From Centipeda artemidis DSM 19719 (GTDB lineage Bacteria; Bacillota; Negativicutes; Selenomonadales; Selenomonadaceae): a stretch of DNA of 64,000 nucleotides. Every line of letters begins with the position of its first letter. Position 1 is the first letter of the stretch. Below the pieces are notes generated by a model that saw nothing but the letters and a program-made list of their open reading frames with translations, had not been told where the DNA came from and made no database searches. The stretch lies in assembly GCF_000426665.1 (NCBI RefSeq), contig NZ_AUFU01000001.1, positions 496,001-560,000 on the forward strand. Reading direction: 5' to 3'. Position numbers and translations under genes: made by a program. Shown piece by piece: positions 34,329-42,007 of the stretch.

Positions 34329-35807
34329 TCAGTGCAATTCGTTCAGACGATCAAGTGCCGCGTGCAGTCGTGCAAGCCCTGTCTCGCGTCCAAGAATCGA
34401 CAGAATCTCCGTTGCGCCGCCCGGTGTGACCGCCTGTCCCGCCGCCGCAATGCGCAGCACCCACATGACCGTCCCCTTGCGCCATCCCTCACGCTCAATA
34501 CACTCTTCGAGGAGGGCATAGAGGAGGTCGTTCTCCCAGTGCTCCGCGGGGAGTGCCGCGAGGATCTCGATGAGCATGGGCAGCAGCTCCGCCGCCGCCG
34601 CGGGTGTGACCTTGTTTCGCTTATTCTCATAAAGGCTAGGGTCAAAGGCAGGCGCTTCGATAAGGAAGGCAATCGCGGGGCGCACGTCGCCGAGTTTTGC
34701 AACGCGGGTTTTGAGCAGCTTTGCGATCTGCCCCCACCGCTCCTCAAGACCGGCGGGCAGCTCTCCTGCAAAGGGGCGCGCGGCTTCCGCGAACTCCTCG
34801 TCCGTCATCGCCTTGAAATATTCGCCGCTCATCCAGCCGAGCTTCTCATAGTCAAAGACGGCGGGCGATTTCGAGAGCCCCTCGAGCGAGAAGCATTCGA
34901 TCAGCTCGTCCATCGAAAAGACTTCCTGATTCGTCGTCTTCGGGCTCCAGCCGAGCAGCGCCACATAATTGACGATAGCGGCGGCGGGGTACCCTGCCTC
35001 TACGAGGTCGTTGAAGCTCGTCGCGCCGTGGCGTTTCGAGAGTTTGCTCGTCTTGCCCGTCTCCTCATCGCGCCCCATGACGGGTGCGAGATGAACGAAC
35101 ACGGGCGGCTCCCAGCCGAACGCTTCGTAAAGCAGGACATGTTTCGGCGTCGAGGTGATGAACTCCGTGCCGCGGATGATGTGCGAGACCTTCATGAGAC
35201 GGTCGTCGATGACATTGGCAAAGTTATAGGTCGGCATACCGTCGCTCTTTAAGAGCACCTGATCCTCGAGCTCCGTGTTTGGGATCGTAACGTTGCCGTG
35301 CAGCACATCATAAAATGTCGTCTCGCCCGTGAGCGGCATCTTTTGCCGGATGACGTACGCCTCGCCCCGTGCGAGACGCGCCTCTATCTCTTCAGGCGGG
35401 AGATCACGGCAGGTGCGCGGATAGCCGCCGAAGGTCTTTTCTCCCTCTGCGGCGGGCTGTTCCTCGGCATGATTGCAGAAACAGCGATAGGCATGTCCCG
35501 TTTCGACGAGCTGCTCGGCGTATTTTTTGTAGATCTCCGTCCGCTCGCTCTGAACATAGGGACCGTAGTCGCCGCCAATATCGTCAGGCCCCTCGTCGGG
35601 AACGATGCCCGCAGCGTCGAGCGTGCGGCGGATGAAGTCGACGGCGTCTGCGACGTAGCGGCTGCGGTCGGTGTCCTCGATGCGCAGGATGAACGTCCCG
35701 TCGTTCGCGCGCGCAAATAGGTACGCATAGAGCGCCGTGCGCAGATTTCCGATGTGCATGTAGCCTGTGGGGCTCGGTGCAAAACGGGTGCGAATCGCAG
35801 TGTTCAT
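34329..35807 (-). CDS. gltX: Glutamyl-tRNA synthetase
   Basis: Class I synthetase, 492 residues from MNTAIRTRFAPSPTGYMHIG; GGGAGG is nine bases upstream and the open frame beyond is not family-like. Motifs: HIGH-type FAPSPTGYMHIGNLRTALY, a cysteine/histidine segment YRCFCNHAEEQ, PTYNFANVIDD, KMSKS-type KLSKRHGATSF and the C-terminal helical anticodon domain. Followed by two tRNA-Glu genes. Confidence 0.97.
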   Translation of the reverse strand: MNTAIRTRFAPSPTGYMHIGNLRTALYAYLFARANDGTFILRIEDTDRSRYVADAVDFIRRTLDAAGIVPDEGPDDIGGDYGPYVQSERTEIYKKYAEQLVETGHAYRCFCNHAEEQPAAEGEKTFGGYPRTCRDLPPEEIEARLARGEAYVIRQKMPLTGETTFYDVLHGNVTIPNTELEDQVLLKSDGMPTYNFANVIDDRLMKVSHIIRGTEFITSTPKHVLLYEAFGWEPPVFVHLAPVMGRDEETGKTSKLSKRHGATSFNDLVEAGYPAAAIVNYVALLGWSPKTTNQEVFSMDELIECFSLEGLSKSPAVFDYEKLGWMSGEYFKAMTDEEFAEAARPFAGELPAGLEERWGQIAKLLKTRVAKLGDVRPAIAFLIEAPAFDPSLYENKRNKVTPAAAAELLPMLIEILAALPAEHWENDLLYALLEECIEREGWRKGTVMWVLRIAAAGQAVTPGGATEILSILGRETGLARLHAALDRLNELH

Positions 35808-35841
35808 CAAATATTTCCTCCCAAAATACAATCTCTCGTGT

Positions 35842-36465
35842 TCAGCCGCGCAGATAGCTGCACAGTGCACGGAACATTATGAGCGAGCTCATCGCGCCCG
35901 GATCCTCAATGCCGATGCTGCGCTCGCCGATGAGCGCGGCACGCCCGCGCCGCGCGACAATCGTCTTCGTATACTCTGCACCCGCGCGCCCCGCGTCAAG
36001 AGCCTCCTCGAGGCACTCGCGCAAGCTCTTGCCCTCTGCCTGCGCGGGCAGGAAGGCATCGCGGATCGGGATCAGCGTATCGAGCATGGTCTTATCGCCG
36101 CGCTGTGCACGCCCGCGCCGCTCAATCGCCTCAATGCCGCAGGTAAACAACTTTTCGAAACTCCGCACGTCAAGCCGTGTCTCGGCGTTCACCGCCTCGC
36201 CTGCACGTACGAACGCGATGCCGTACAGAGGCCCCGCCGCACCGCCGACATTCTCGATGAACGCGCGCCCGATCTGCCGGAGGACGTCTCCGAGCGGCGC
36301 ATCCGGCGGCAGCTCCGCCAGCCGATCCTGTGCCTCTGTAAAACCGCGCGCCATGTTCAGCCCGTGATCACCGTCCCCGGTTTTCGCATCCACCGCCGTG
36401 AGGTAGTCCTTCTGCGCCATAACCGCAGCGACGACCGCATTTACCGCATCACGAACATTTGCCAT
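35842..36465 (-). CDS. DhaL-family (dihydroxyacetone kinase L subunit-like) protein
   Basis: A 207-residue all-helical ATP-binding protein. The metal/ATP loop TAVDAKTGDGDHGLNMARGF has the aspartates typical of DhaL, and AAGPLYGIAFVRAG and GAEYTKTIVARRGRAALIGERSIG (in part: GRAALIGERSIGIEDPGA) complete the family pattern. The start at 36465 fits family length, but an upstream ATG at 36507 is in frame. No DhaK or DhaM gene is adjacent, so its partner and substrate are unknown. It lies 34 bases upstream of gltX. Confidence 0.85.
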   Translation of the reverse strand: MANVRDAVNAVVAAVMAQKDYLTAVDAKTGDGDHGLNMARGFTEAQDRLAELPPDAPLGDVLRQIGRAFIENVGGAAGPLYGIAFVRAGEAVNAETRLDVRSFEKLFTCGIEAIERRGRAQRGDKTMLDTLIPIRDAFLPAQAEGKSLRECLEEALDAGRAGAEYTKTIVARRGRAALIGERSIGIEDPGAMSSLIMFRALCSYLRG

Positions 36466-36634
36466 CTCCGTCACACCATCTTTCTCATGAAATTGAGAAT
36501 TTTCCATATTACCGCTCATATTATAGCACGGGAACCCGCACAGGAAAAGGGGGGCTCGCAATTTCCGGCGAGTTTTTGTGCAAAGTCGGGTTTCATATTG
36601 TTGTTACAAATTTTGATTCTTTATTTGTCAAGTC

Positions 36635-36663
36635 TTGCGGGTCATTTTTTTTTATGCTATCAT
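36635..36663 (+). promoter_or_regulatory. promoter of the 6S-like RNA
   Basis: TTGCGG (36635-36640), 17-base spacer, TATCAT (36658-36663), in front of the RNA predicted to start near 36672. Confidence 0.45.
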
Positions 36664-36671
36664 AATATAAA

Positions 36672-36856
36672 AGAGCGGACGCCTTCGATGTGCGTATGTC
36701 TTAGCAATGTCTAACCTACAGATCTTTTAGGGAACCCGACTTGATTTCGGTGAACGCGAAGTGCTCCGCACAGGCGGAAGCCGGACTTAGGGTACCCACC
36801 TGCTTTACGCAGGTCTAGACATATAAGGCATACGGCATTTCAGACCCCTCTCTTCC
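36672..36856 (+). ncRNA. Stand-alone structured RNA, possible 6S RNA
   Basis: About 185 nt with its own promoter and terminator and no ORF. The ends pair over a long stem (ATGTGCGTATGTCTT 36688-36702 with AAGGCATACGGCAT 36825-36838, then TGTCTA/TAGACA). Inside, GGGAACCC pairs with GGGTACCC and encloses a rod with AAGTGCTCCGC/GCGGAAGCCGGACTT. A small hairpin ACCTGC/GCAGGT lies on the 3' side. The long closing stem, central unpaired part with a 3'-side hairpin, size and isolated transcription fit 6S (SsrS) RNA, which binds sigma-70 RNA polymerase. A model search is needed to confirm the class; that an RNA exists is more certain than its name. Confidence 0.6.
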
Positions 36857-36902
36857 GGTCAGGACGGATCTGCCCGCGCGGCAGCTGCGTTCTGACCTTT
36901 TT
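36857..36902 (+). terminator. terminator of the 6S-like RNA
   Basis: GGTCAGGACG and CGTTCTGACC arms followed by TTTTT, about 20 bases after the RNA closing stem. Confidence 0.85.
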
Positions 36903-37004
36903 GTGTGCGGAGATACGGAGTACACAGCAGGATTTTTGCAAAAGAACACGAATTAAATCAAATAGTATACTTTAGTTTACATTGATTGGTCAGGGGAGAC
37001 AGAA

Positions 37005-39596
37005 ATGCCGGATTTGGAGAATATCAACGAAGAAGTTCCCGCCCCGGAGCAGTCCGCAAAACGGCGCGGCCGCCCCAAAAAGCGCATACAAGAGGAGCCG
37101 GAAGAGCAGCCGGCAAAGCGCCGCGGCCGCCCGAAAAAGGACGAAAGCGCACCTGCGCTCGGCACACCGCGCCGCGAGCGGCAGACAGAGCTTGTCTTTG
37201 CACTCGACATCGGCACGCGCAGTGTCATCGGCATCGTTGCCGAGCAGCGTGAGGGCGCCCTCCACATCCTTGCGACGGAGCGCATGGAGCACAAGACGCG
37301 CGCCATGCTCGACGGACAGATTCACGATGTGCCGCAGGTTGCGTCGATCATCCGCGAGGTCAAGCGGCGGCTCACCGAGCGCACGGGTGCGCTCCACAGT
37401 GCCGCCGTCGCCGCAGCGGGGCGCGCGCTCTACACGATGACCGCCGAGGCGTCGCAGGATGTCACGGGGACGATCACGCCCGCACAGCAACGCGACCTCG
37501 ACTTTGCCGGTGTACAGGCAGCACAGAAGAAGCTCGCCCAGTCGCATACCGTAGACGATCCGACGCGCTACTACTGCGTCGGCTACAGCACGATCCGCTA
37601 CACACTCGACGGCAACGACCTCAAGACGCTCGTCGGACAGCGCGGTCGGCGCGCGCAGGCAACGGTCATCGCGACTTTCCTCCCGCGCCAGGTCGTCGAC
37701 TCCATGCAGTCCGCTCTGCGCGAGACGCATCTGGAAATGCGCGCGCTCACACTCGAGCCGATCGCGGGCATCAACGTCCTGATCCCCCCCACGATGCGCC
37801 ACCTGAACCTCGTTCTCGTGGACATCGGTGCGGGCACGTCCGACGTCGCCATCACACGCGGCGGATCGGTCATCGCGTACGGCATGGTGCCGATGGCAGG
37901 CGATGAGATCACGGAGGCGATCTCGCGCGAATACCTACTCGACTTTAATATCGCGGAGGATATCAAGCGCAAAGCTTCTGCCGGCGAGGACGTCTCCTTC
38001 ACCGATATTCTCGGGATGCGGCTCTCCCTCACCGCAGATCAGGTCGTCGCCGCCATTCGTCCGAGCGTCGAAAATCTCGCGAGTGCGATCGCAAAGCAGA
38101 TTTTAGACCTCAACAGCGAGCCGCCGCAGGCGGTCATGCTCGTCGGCGGCGGTTCACTCACCCCGATGATGCCGGAACTGGTCGCGGATGCGCTCGGCAT
38201 CCCCGCGGGACGTGTTGCCGTCCGCCAGCCTGACGTCGTCGACGGCGTCGAGGATCTGCCGCCCGAGCTGCACACGCCGGATGCGGTAACGCCGCTCGGC
38301 ATCCTCAAGATCGCCTCGATCAACACACTGCACTTCCTTGCCGTGTGGATCAACGATATCGAGTACAGCCTGTTCAATTTCCGTGAGCTGAACGTCTCCG
38401 ACGCGCTGCTCGCCGCAGGCATCAGCCTGCGCAAATACAACGGGCGTCCCGGCATGGGACTCATGGTCACGGTGAACGGCGAGCGGCGCAGTTTCCCCGG
38501 TACGATGGGAACGCTTGCACAGATCACCATCGACGGCAAAAGCGCGGGGCTCGACTCCCCCATTCACGACGACTGCCGCATCAAGCTCGTGGCAGGAGAG
38601 AACGGCACGCAGCCCGAGGTGCATCTCAGCGATGTCACAGGGGCGGCAAACGACTATACGGTGCTGCTGAACGGCGCGGAAGTGCGCGTCGCTGCAAATG
38701 TCCTCGTCAACGAAGCAGCCCCTGAGGGCGACCCGCTCCTATGCGACGGCGACGTCATTACCTCACGGCGGGAGCGTACGCTCGGCGAGCTGCTGCGCGC
38801 CGAGGATCTGCCGCCGGCAGGACGACACATCGCCTATACGCTGAACGGAGAGCCCCGCCGCTTTACCGCGCAGCCAAAGATCACACTGAACGACGCGCCC
38901 GCCGCACTCTCGACCGTTCTGCGCGCGGGAGACGTCATCGAATACGAAGAGACAAGCATTCCAACCATCGCGTCCGTCATTGATCTCTCCTCTGCCTCGT
39001 ATGCAACGATTACCTATGAGGGGAAAGAACACGATGTCCCCGCCTCCGGCTTCAGCCTGACAGTCAACGGTGCGGATGCCGCCCCCGAGACCGTCCTCAC
39101 GGACGGCGCGGTGATTTCATATCAAAAGGGCACGGGCAGCGCCAATGTCAGCGAAGCGCTGCTCGCCGTAGGATTCACTCCCCCGCCTGCGACCACCCGC
39201 GTGACTTTTGCCATTCTCGTCAACGGGGTCAAGGCGGACTTTACAAGCCCCATCCGGAACGGCGACACACTCGAGGTCATCCTAACGCCAATCGTTTCAC
39301 CGGGCACATCCGCATCGTCCGTCGATACGGATGCCCCTGCCGCAAGCATGATCCTCGGCACCATTGCCGCACACGCGGGACTCCCCGACGCACCGGCAGT
39401 CCCCCTCCCCACGGTACGCCCGCATACAAAAGAAGAGATGCAGGAGCCGGCGGAAGAACTGCCTGCAGCGGAGGAAACGGTACCCGGTGAAGCAGCGCCC
39501 GCAGAATCATTTGACGCCCCGGCAACATCCCCTGCAGATCCCCCCTCTGCATCGCCCGGCACGATCACCATCGAGTCGCTGATGCGGTACGATTGA
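37005..39596 (+). CDS. FtsA-like actin-fold protein with two N-terminal AT-hook motifs and a long C-terminal extension
   Basis: An 863-residue protein. Residues 19-27 (KRRGRPKKR) and 38-45 (KRRGRPKK) are two AT-hook-like motifs in an otherwise acidic, Pro/Glu-rich N-terminus. From about residue 62 an FtsA/PilM-type ATPase domain begins: phosphate 1 FALDIGTRSVIGIV, phosphate 2 VDIGAGTSDVAITRGG, adenosine motif AVMLVGGGSLTPM. After about residue 440 comes a region of repeated small beta-grasp-like units (VTVNGERRSFPGTMG, YTLNGEPRRFTAQPKITLND, LTVNGADAAPET, ILVNGVKADF), then an Ala/Pro/Glu-rich tail. FtsA is normally about 420 residues with a C-terminal amphipathic membrane helix; here the end is IESLMRYD. 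Long FtsA-like paralogues occur in other Firmicutes; their function is not established. Confidence 0.85.
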   Translation: MPDLENINEEVPAPEQSAKRRGRPKKRIQEEPEEQPAKRRGRPKKDESAPALGTPRRERQTELVFALDIGTRSVIGIVAEQREGALHILATERMEHKTRAMLDGQIHDVPQVASIIREVKRRLTERTGALHSAAVAAAGRALYTMTAEASQDVTGTITPAQQRDLDFAGVQAAQKKLAQSHTVDDPTRYYCVGYSTIRYTLDGNDLKTLVGQRGRRAQATVIATFLPRQVVDSMQSALRETHLEMRALTLEPIAGINVLIPPTMRHLNLVLVDIGAGTSDVAITRGGSVIAYGMVPMAGDEITEAISREYLLDFNIAEDIKRKASAGEDVSFTDILGMRLSLTADQVVAAIRPSVENLASAIAKQILDLNSEPPQAVMLVGGGSLTPMMPELVADALGIPAGRVAVRQPDVVDGVEDLPPELHTPDAVTPLGILKIASINTLHFLAVWINDIEYSLFNFRELNVSDALLAAGISLRKYNGRPGMGLMVTVNGERRSFPGTMGTLAQITIDGKSAGLDSPIHDDCRIKLVAGENGTQPEVHLSDVTGAANDYTVLLNGAEVRVAANVLVNEAAPEGDPLLCDGDVITSRRERTLGELLRAEDLPPAGRHIAYTLNGEPRRFTAQPKITLNDAPAALSTVLRAGDVIEYEETSIPTIASVIDLSSASYATITYEGKEHDVPASGFSLTVNGADAAPETVLTDGAVISYQKGTGSANVSEALLAVGFTPPPATTRVTFAILVNGVKADFTSPIRNGDTLEVILTPIVSPGTSASSVDTDAPAASMILGTIAAHAGLPDAPAVPLPTVRPHTKEEMQEPAEELPAAEETVPGEAAPAESFDAPATSPADPPSASPGTITIESLMRYD

Positions 39597-39660
39597 GCGT
39601 GTGTCGACGCGATTTTTGCATCAGGCACTACCACATAGAAAAATCAAACACATGTAAAAA

Positions 39661-39694
39661 CAGAGCTGTTGCATATACTTGTGCAACAGCTCTG
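39661..39694 (-). terminator. terminator of the exonuclease gene
   Basis: CAGAGCTGTTGCA and TGCAACAGCTCTG arms; the minus strand continues with TTTTT, so it serves the exonuclease gene ending at 39716. Confidence 0.85.
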
Positions 39695-39715
39695 CTGCAT
39701 ATTGGCGGGATTTGA

Positions 39716-40375
39716 CTACAAATTATTCTTTAGTTTCTCAAGATCCGGAAAGAGATCCCCGATCGCGTCCGAAAGCCCCTCGCTCGGCTCGAGGATCTCA
39801 AGCACGGGACGCATCGTCTCGCGGAACTTCTCATCATCCTGCATGAGCGTAAGCACAGCGCTCGTATTGATCGCGTCGGCGAGCGCAGAGTGCTGCGTCC
39901 CCTCGAACCGCCGCCCCATCGCACCGAGCGCGTGTTTGAGTGCGAGACTGTTGTGCAGCCCGAGCCGATCGTCAAACGCCTGCTGGAGATCCACCCAGCG
40001 CATATCGAGCCAGTTCACATCAAAGTCCGGCACCTTGAGGCGGCACTCCTTACGGAGTTGTTTGATGTCCGACATGCTCCACGAGTAGATTTTCGTCTCC
40101 GAAGCACCAATCCAGTCCACAAAATTTTTGAAGCTCTCGGCAAAAACGCGCTGCCCGCTGACCTGCTCCTGCGTGATGCCCGTGAGCTCCGTAATATGCT
40201 TCTTCACCAGCCCGTACTCAGGGCAGACATAACACTGAAATTTATCCTCCTGCACAAATTTGTCGCTGAGACGCACTGCGCCAATCTCAATAATCTCGCC
40301 GTTTAATTTCCGTCGTATTTCTTTGTATTCCTTGCCAATAGGATTCATCTCCAAATCGACGACAATGTGTTTCAT
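39716..40375 (-). CDS. Stand-alone DEDD-type 3'-5' exonuclease
   Basis: A 219-residue DnaQ-fold exonuclease of the KapD-like type. Exo I is HIVVDLEMNP with the DxE pair, GEIIEIGAVRL follows, and the ITELTGITQEQVSG stretch is shared with DnaQ and PolC proofreading domains. Exo II is around IYSWSMSDIKQLRKEC (an Asp follows Ser-Met-Ser), and Exo III has H and D in QHSALADAINT. The second ATG (40375) is six bases after AAGGA, so it is preferred. It could be an RNA or DNA exonuclease; given the missing PolC exonuclease domain nearby, proofreading in trans is an attractive but unproven idea. Confidence 0.88.
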   Translation of the reverse strand: MKHIVVDLEMNPIGKEYKEIRRKLNGEIIEIGAVRLSDKFVQEDKFQCYVCPEYGLVKKHITELTGITQEQVSGQRVFAESFKNFVDWIGASETKIYSWSMSDIKQLRKECRLKVPDFDVNWLDMRWVDLQQAFDDRLGLHNSLALKHALGAMGRRFEGTQHSALADAINTSAVLTLMQDDEKFRETMRPVLEILEPSEGLSDAIGDLFPDLEKLKNNL

Positions 40376-40649
40376 ACGCATTCCTTACCTTCGAAAAAAT
40401 CTGCCGTAAATGACGCGCGGCAGACAATGTTGCAGTGTTCTTTGGCGCTTTACCGGGAGCGCTTTTCATAAACCCAAAAAGTTAATGTATTTTAACTTTT
40501 TAGGACGGAATTGTTACGTTTTCGTTATCATAGCACAATGGGCGCTGAAAATCAAGAAATAGGAAAAACGTCCTGCCTCACTTATTTCTTTTTCCGAAAA
40601 AAGTGTTAGAATAGAAGCAGATATATTTTCTGAAAGGGTGTACCGCATC

Positions 40650-41852
40650 ATGAATTGGAAAGCCGCGCTCGCACTGCTGACCTGCAACGTCCTCTTTATG
40701 TCCGCCAGCTATACGATGCTCATTCCGTTTCTCCCCATGTACCTGACGCTTGAGCTCGGCGTGGACGAGGCGTCGGTCAACATGTGGGCAGGCATTACGT
40801 TCTCAGTTACCTTCCTCGTCTCGGCAGTGATGGCGCCGATTTGGGGGCGCATTGCCGACCGCAAGGGCAAGAGGCTCATGGCGATGCGCGCAAGTTTCCT
40901 CATCGCTGTCAGCTATTTCCTCGGCGGCATCGTGCAGACGCCCGAACAGCTCGTCCTCGTGCGGATCTTTCAGGGATTTGCCGCGGGGCTCTGGCCGATG
41001 GATCTTGCCATCATGACCCTCTACGCGCCGCGCGAACGTCTCGGGTTATGCCTCGGCATCATGCAGGGCACACTGACTGCGGGCGGCGTCATCGGTCCCC
41101 TCCTCGGCGGCGTGCTCGCGGAAACATTCGGTATGCGCACGAGCTTTTACATCGGCGCCGCGGCACTCTTTGTCAACTTCCTCGCATTCACATTCCTCAT
41201 CAAGGAGCCGCCCTCCCCTGCGGATGAAACGCCTCAGACGGAGGAAGACGCGAATCCGTGGCATCTGTGGCGCATTCCTATCCTGCGCACGATGATGGTT
41301 GTCAGCACGCTCGCACAGATGGTCGTCTTTATCCTCCAGCCCGTCCTCACAACCTATGTCAAATATCTCGCGGGCGATACGATCGAAAACATCGTCTTCG
41401 CCGCGGGTGTCGTCTTCTCGCTCAGCGGCATCGCGGGTGCGATCGCCGCGCCGCTCTGGGGCATCTTCGGCGCGCGGCGCAGCTATTTCGTCTCCATGTG
41501 TCTGGCGATGACGCTCGCGGGCATCGTCCTAACCCTGCAGGGGATCCCCGAGGCCCTTATCCCCTTTGCCGCCATGCAGTTCGTCATCGGACTATGCGGC
41601 GCAGGCGTGCAGCCCTCGCTCAATGCCGTCATCGCGCAGCACACCCCCGCACACCTCAAGGGCAGCGTGTTCGGTATGCTCTTCGCCGCGCAGCAGGTCG
41701 GCGGCTTTACGGGACCGCTCCTCGGCGGCATCGTCGCTACCTATCTTGGCATGCACTTCCTATTCCCGACGGCGGGCGCAATCTTGCTGACGCTTTCCAT
41801 ATTCGTTTGGGGGCGGTATATTCGGAAAGGTTATACTGCGATCGAAATATAA
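40650..41852 (+). CDS. MFS transporter, multidrug-efflux-like (DHA1 type)
   Basis: A 400-residue twelve-helix transporter from MNWKAALALLTCNVLFM at 40650. The loop 2-3 motif reads GRIADRKGKRLMAMRASF and motif C in helix 5 reads GVIGPLLGGVLAETFG, which marks drug/proton antiporters. The second half repeats the fold (GSVFGMLFAAQQVGGFTGPLL). Similar proteins export fluoroquinolones and dyes, but the true substrate is unknown. It is transcribed divergently from the exonuclease and convergently with polC. Confidence 0.9.
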   Translation: MNWKAALALLTCNVLFMSASYTMLIPFLPMYLTLELGVDEASVNMWAGITFSVTFLVSAVMAPIWGRIADRKGKRLMAMRASFLIAVSYFLGGIVQTPEQLVLVRIFQGFAAGLWPMDLAIMTLYAPRERLGLCLGIMQGTLTAGGVIGPLLGGVLAETFGMRTSFYIGAAALFVNFLAFTFLIKEPPSPADETPQTEEDANPWHLWRIPILRTMMVVSTLAQMVVFILQPVLTTYVKYLAGDTIENIVFAAGVVFSLSGIAGAIAAPLWGIFGARRSYFVSMCLAMTLAGIVLTLQGIPEALIPFAAMQFVIGLCGAGVQPSLNAVIAQHTPAHLKGSVFGMLFAAQQVGGFTGPLLGGIVATYLGMHFLFPTAGAILLTLSIFVWGRYIRKGYTAIEI

Positions 41853-41959
41853 TCCTTTGCATATTTTTCAGAAATACCGCATTCATCATATTGTCCCTCA
41901 GAATACGTTGTTCATCAAGAATTTTCCTCCGCGTATATCAGAATTGGATTCCAAAATGT

Positions 41960-42001
41960 AAAACCACATCCGAATCATTGATTAACTCGGATGTGGTTTT
42001 T
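41960..42001. terminator. bidirectional terminator between MFS gene and polC
   Basis: AAAACCACATCCGA and TCGGATGTGGTTTT arms with a 12-base loop, T-rich on both outer sides. Confidence 0.88.
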
Positions 42002-42007
42002 ATTTTT

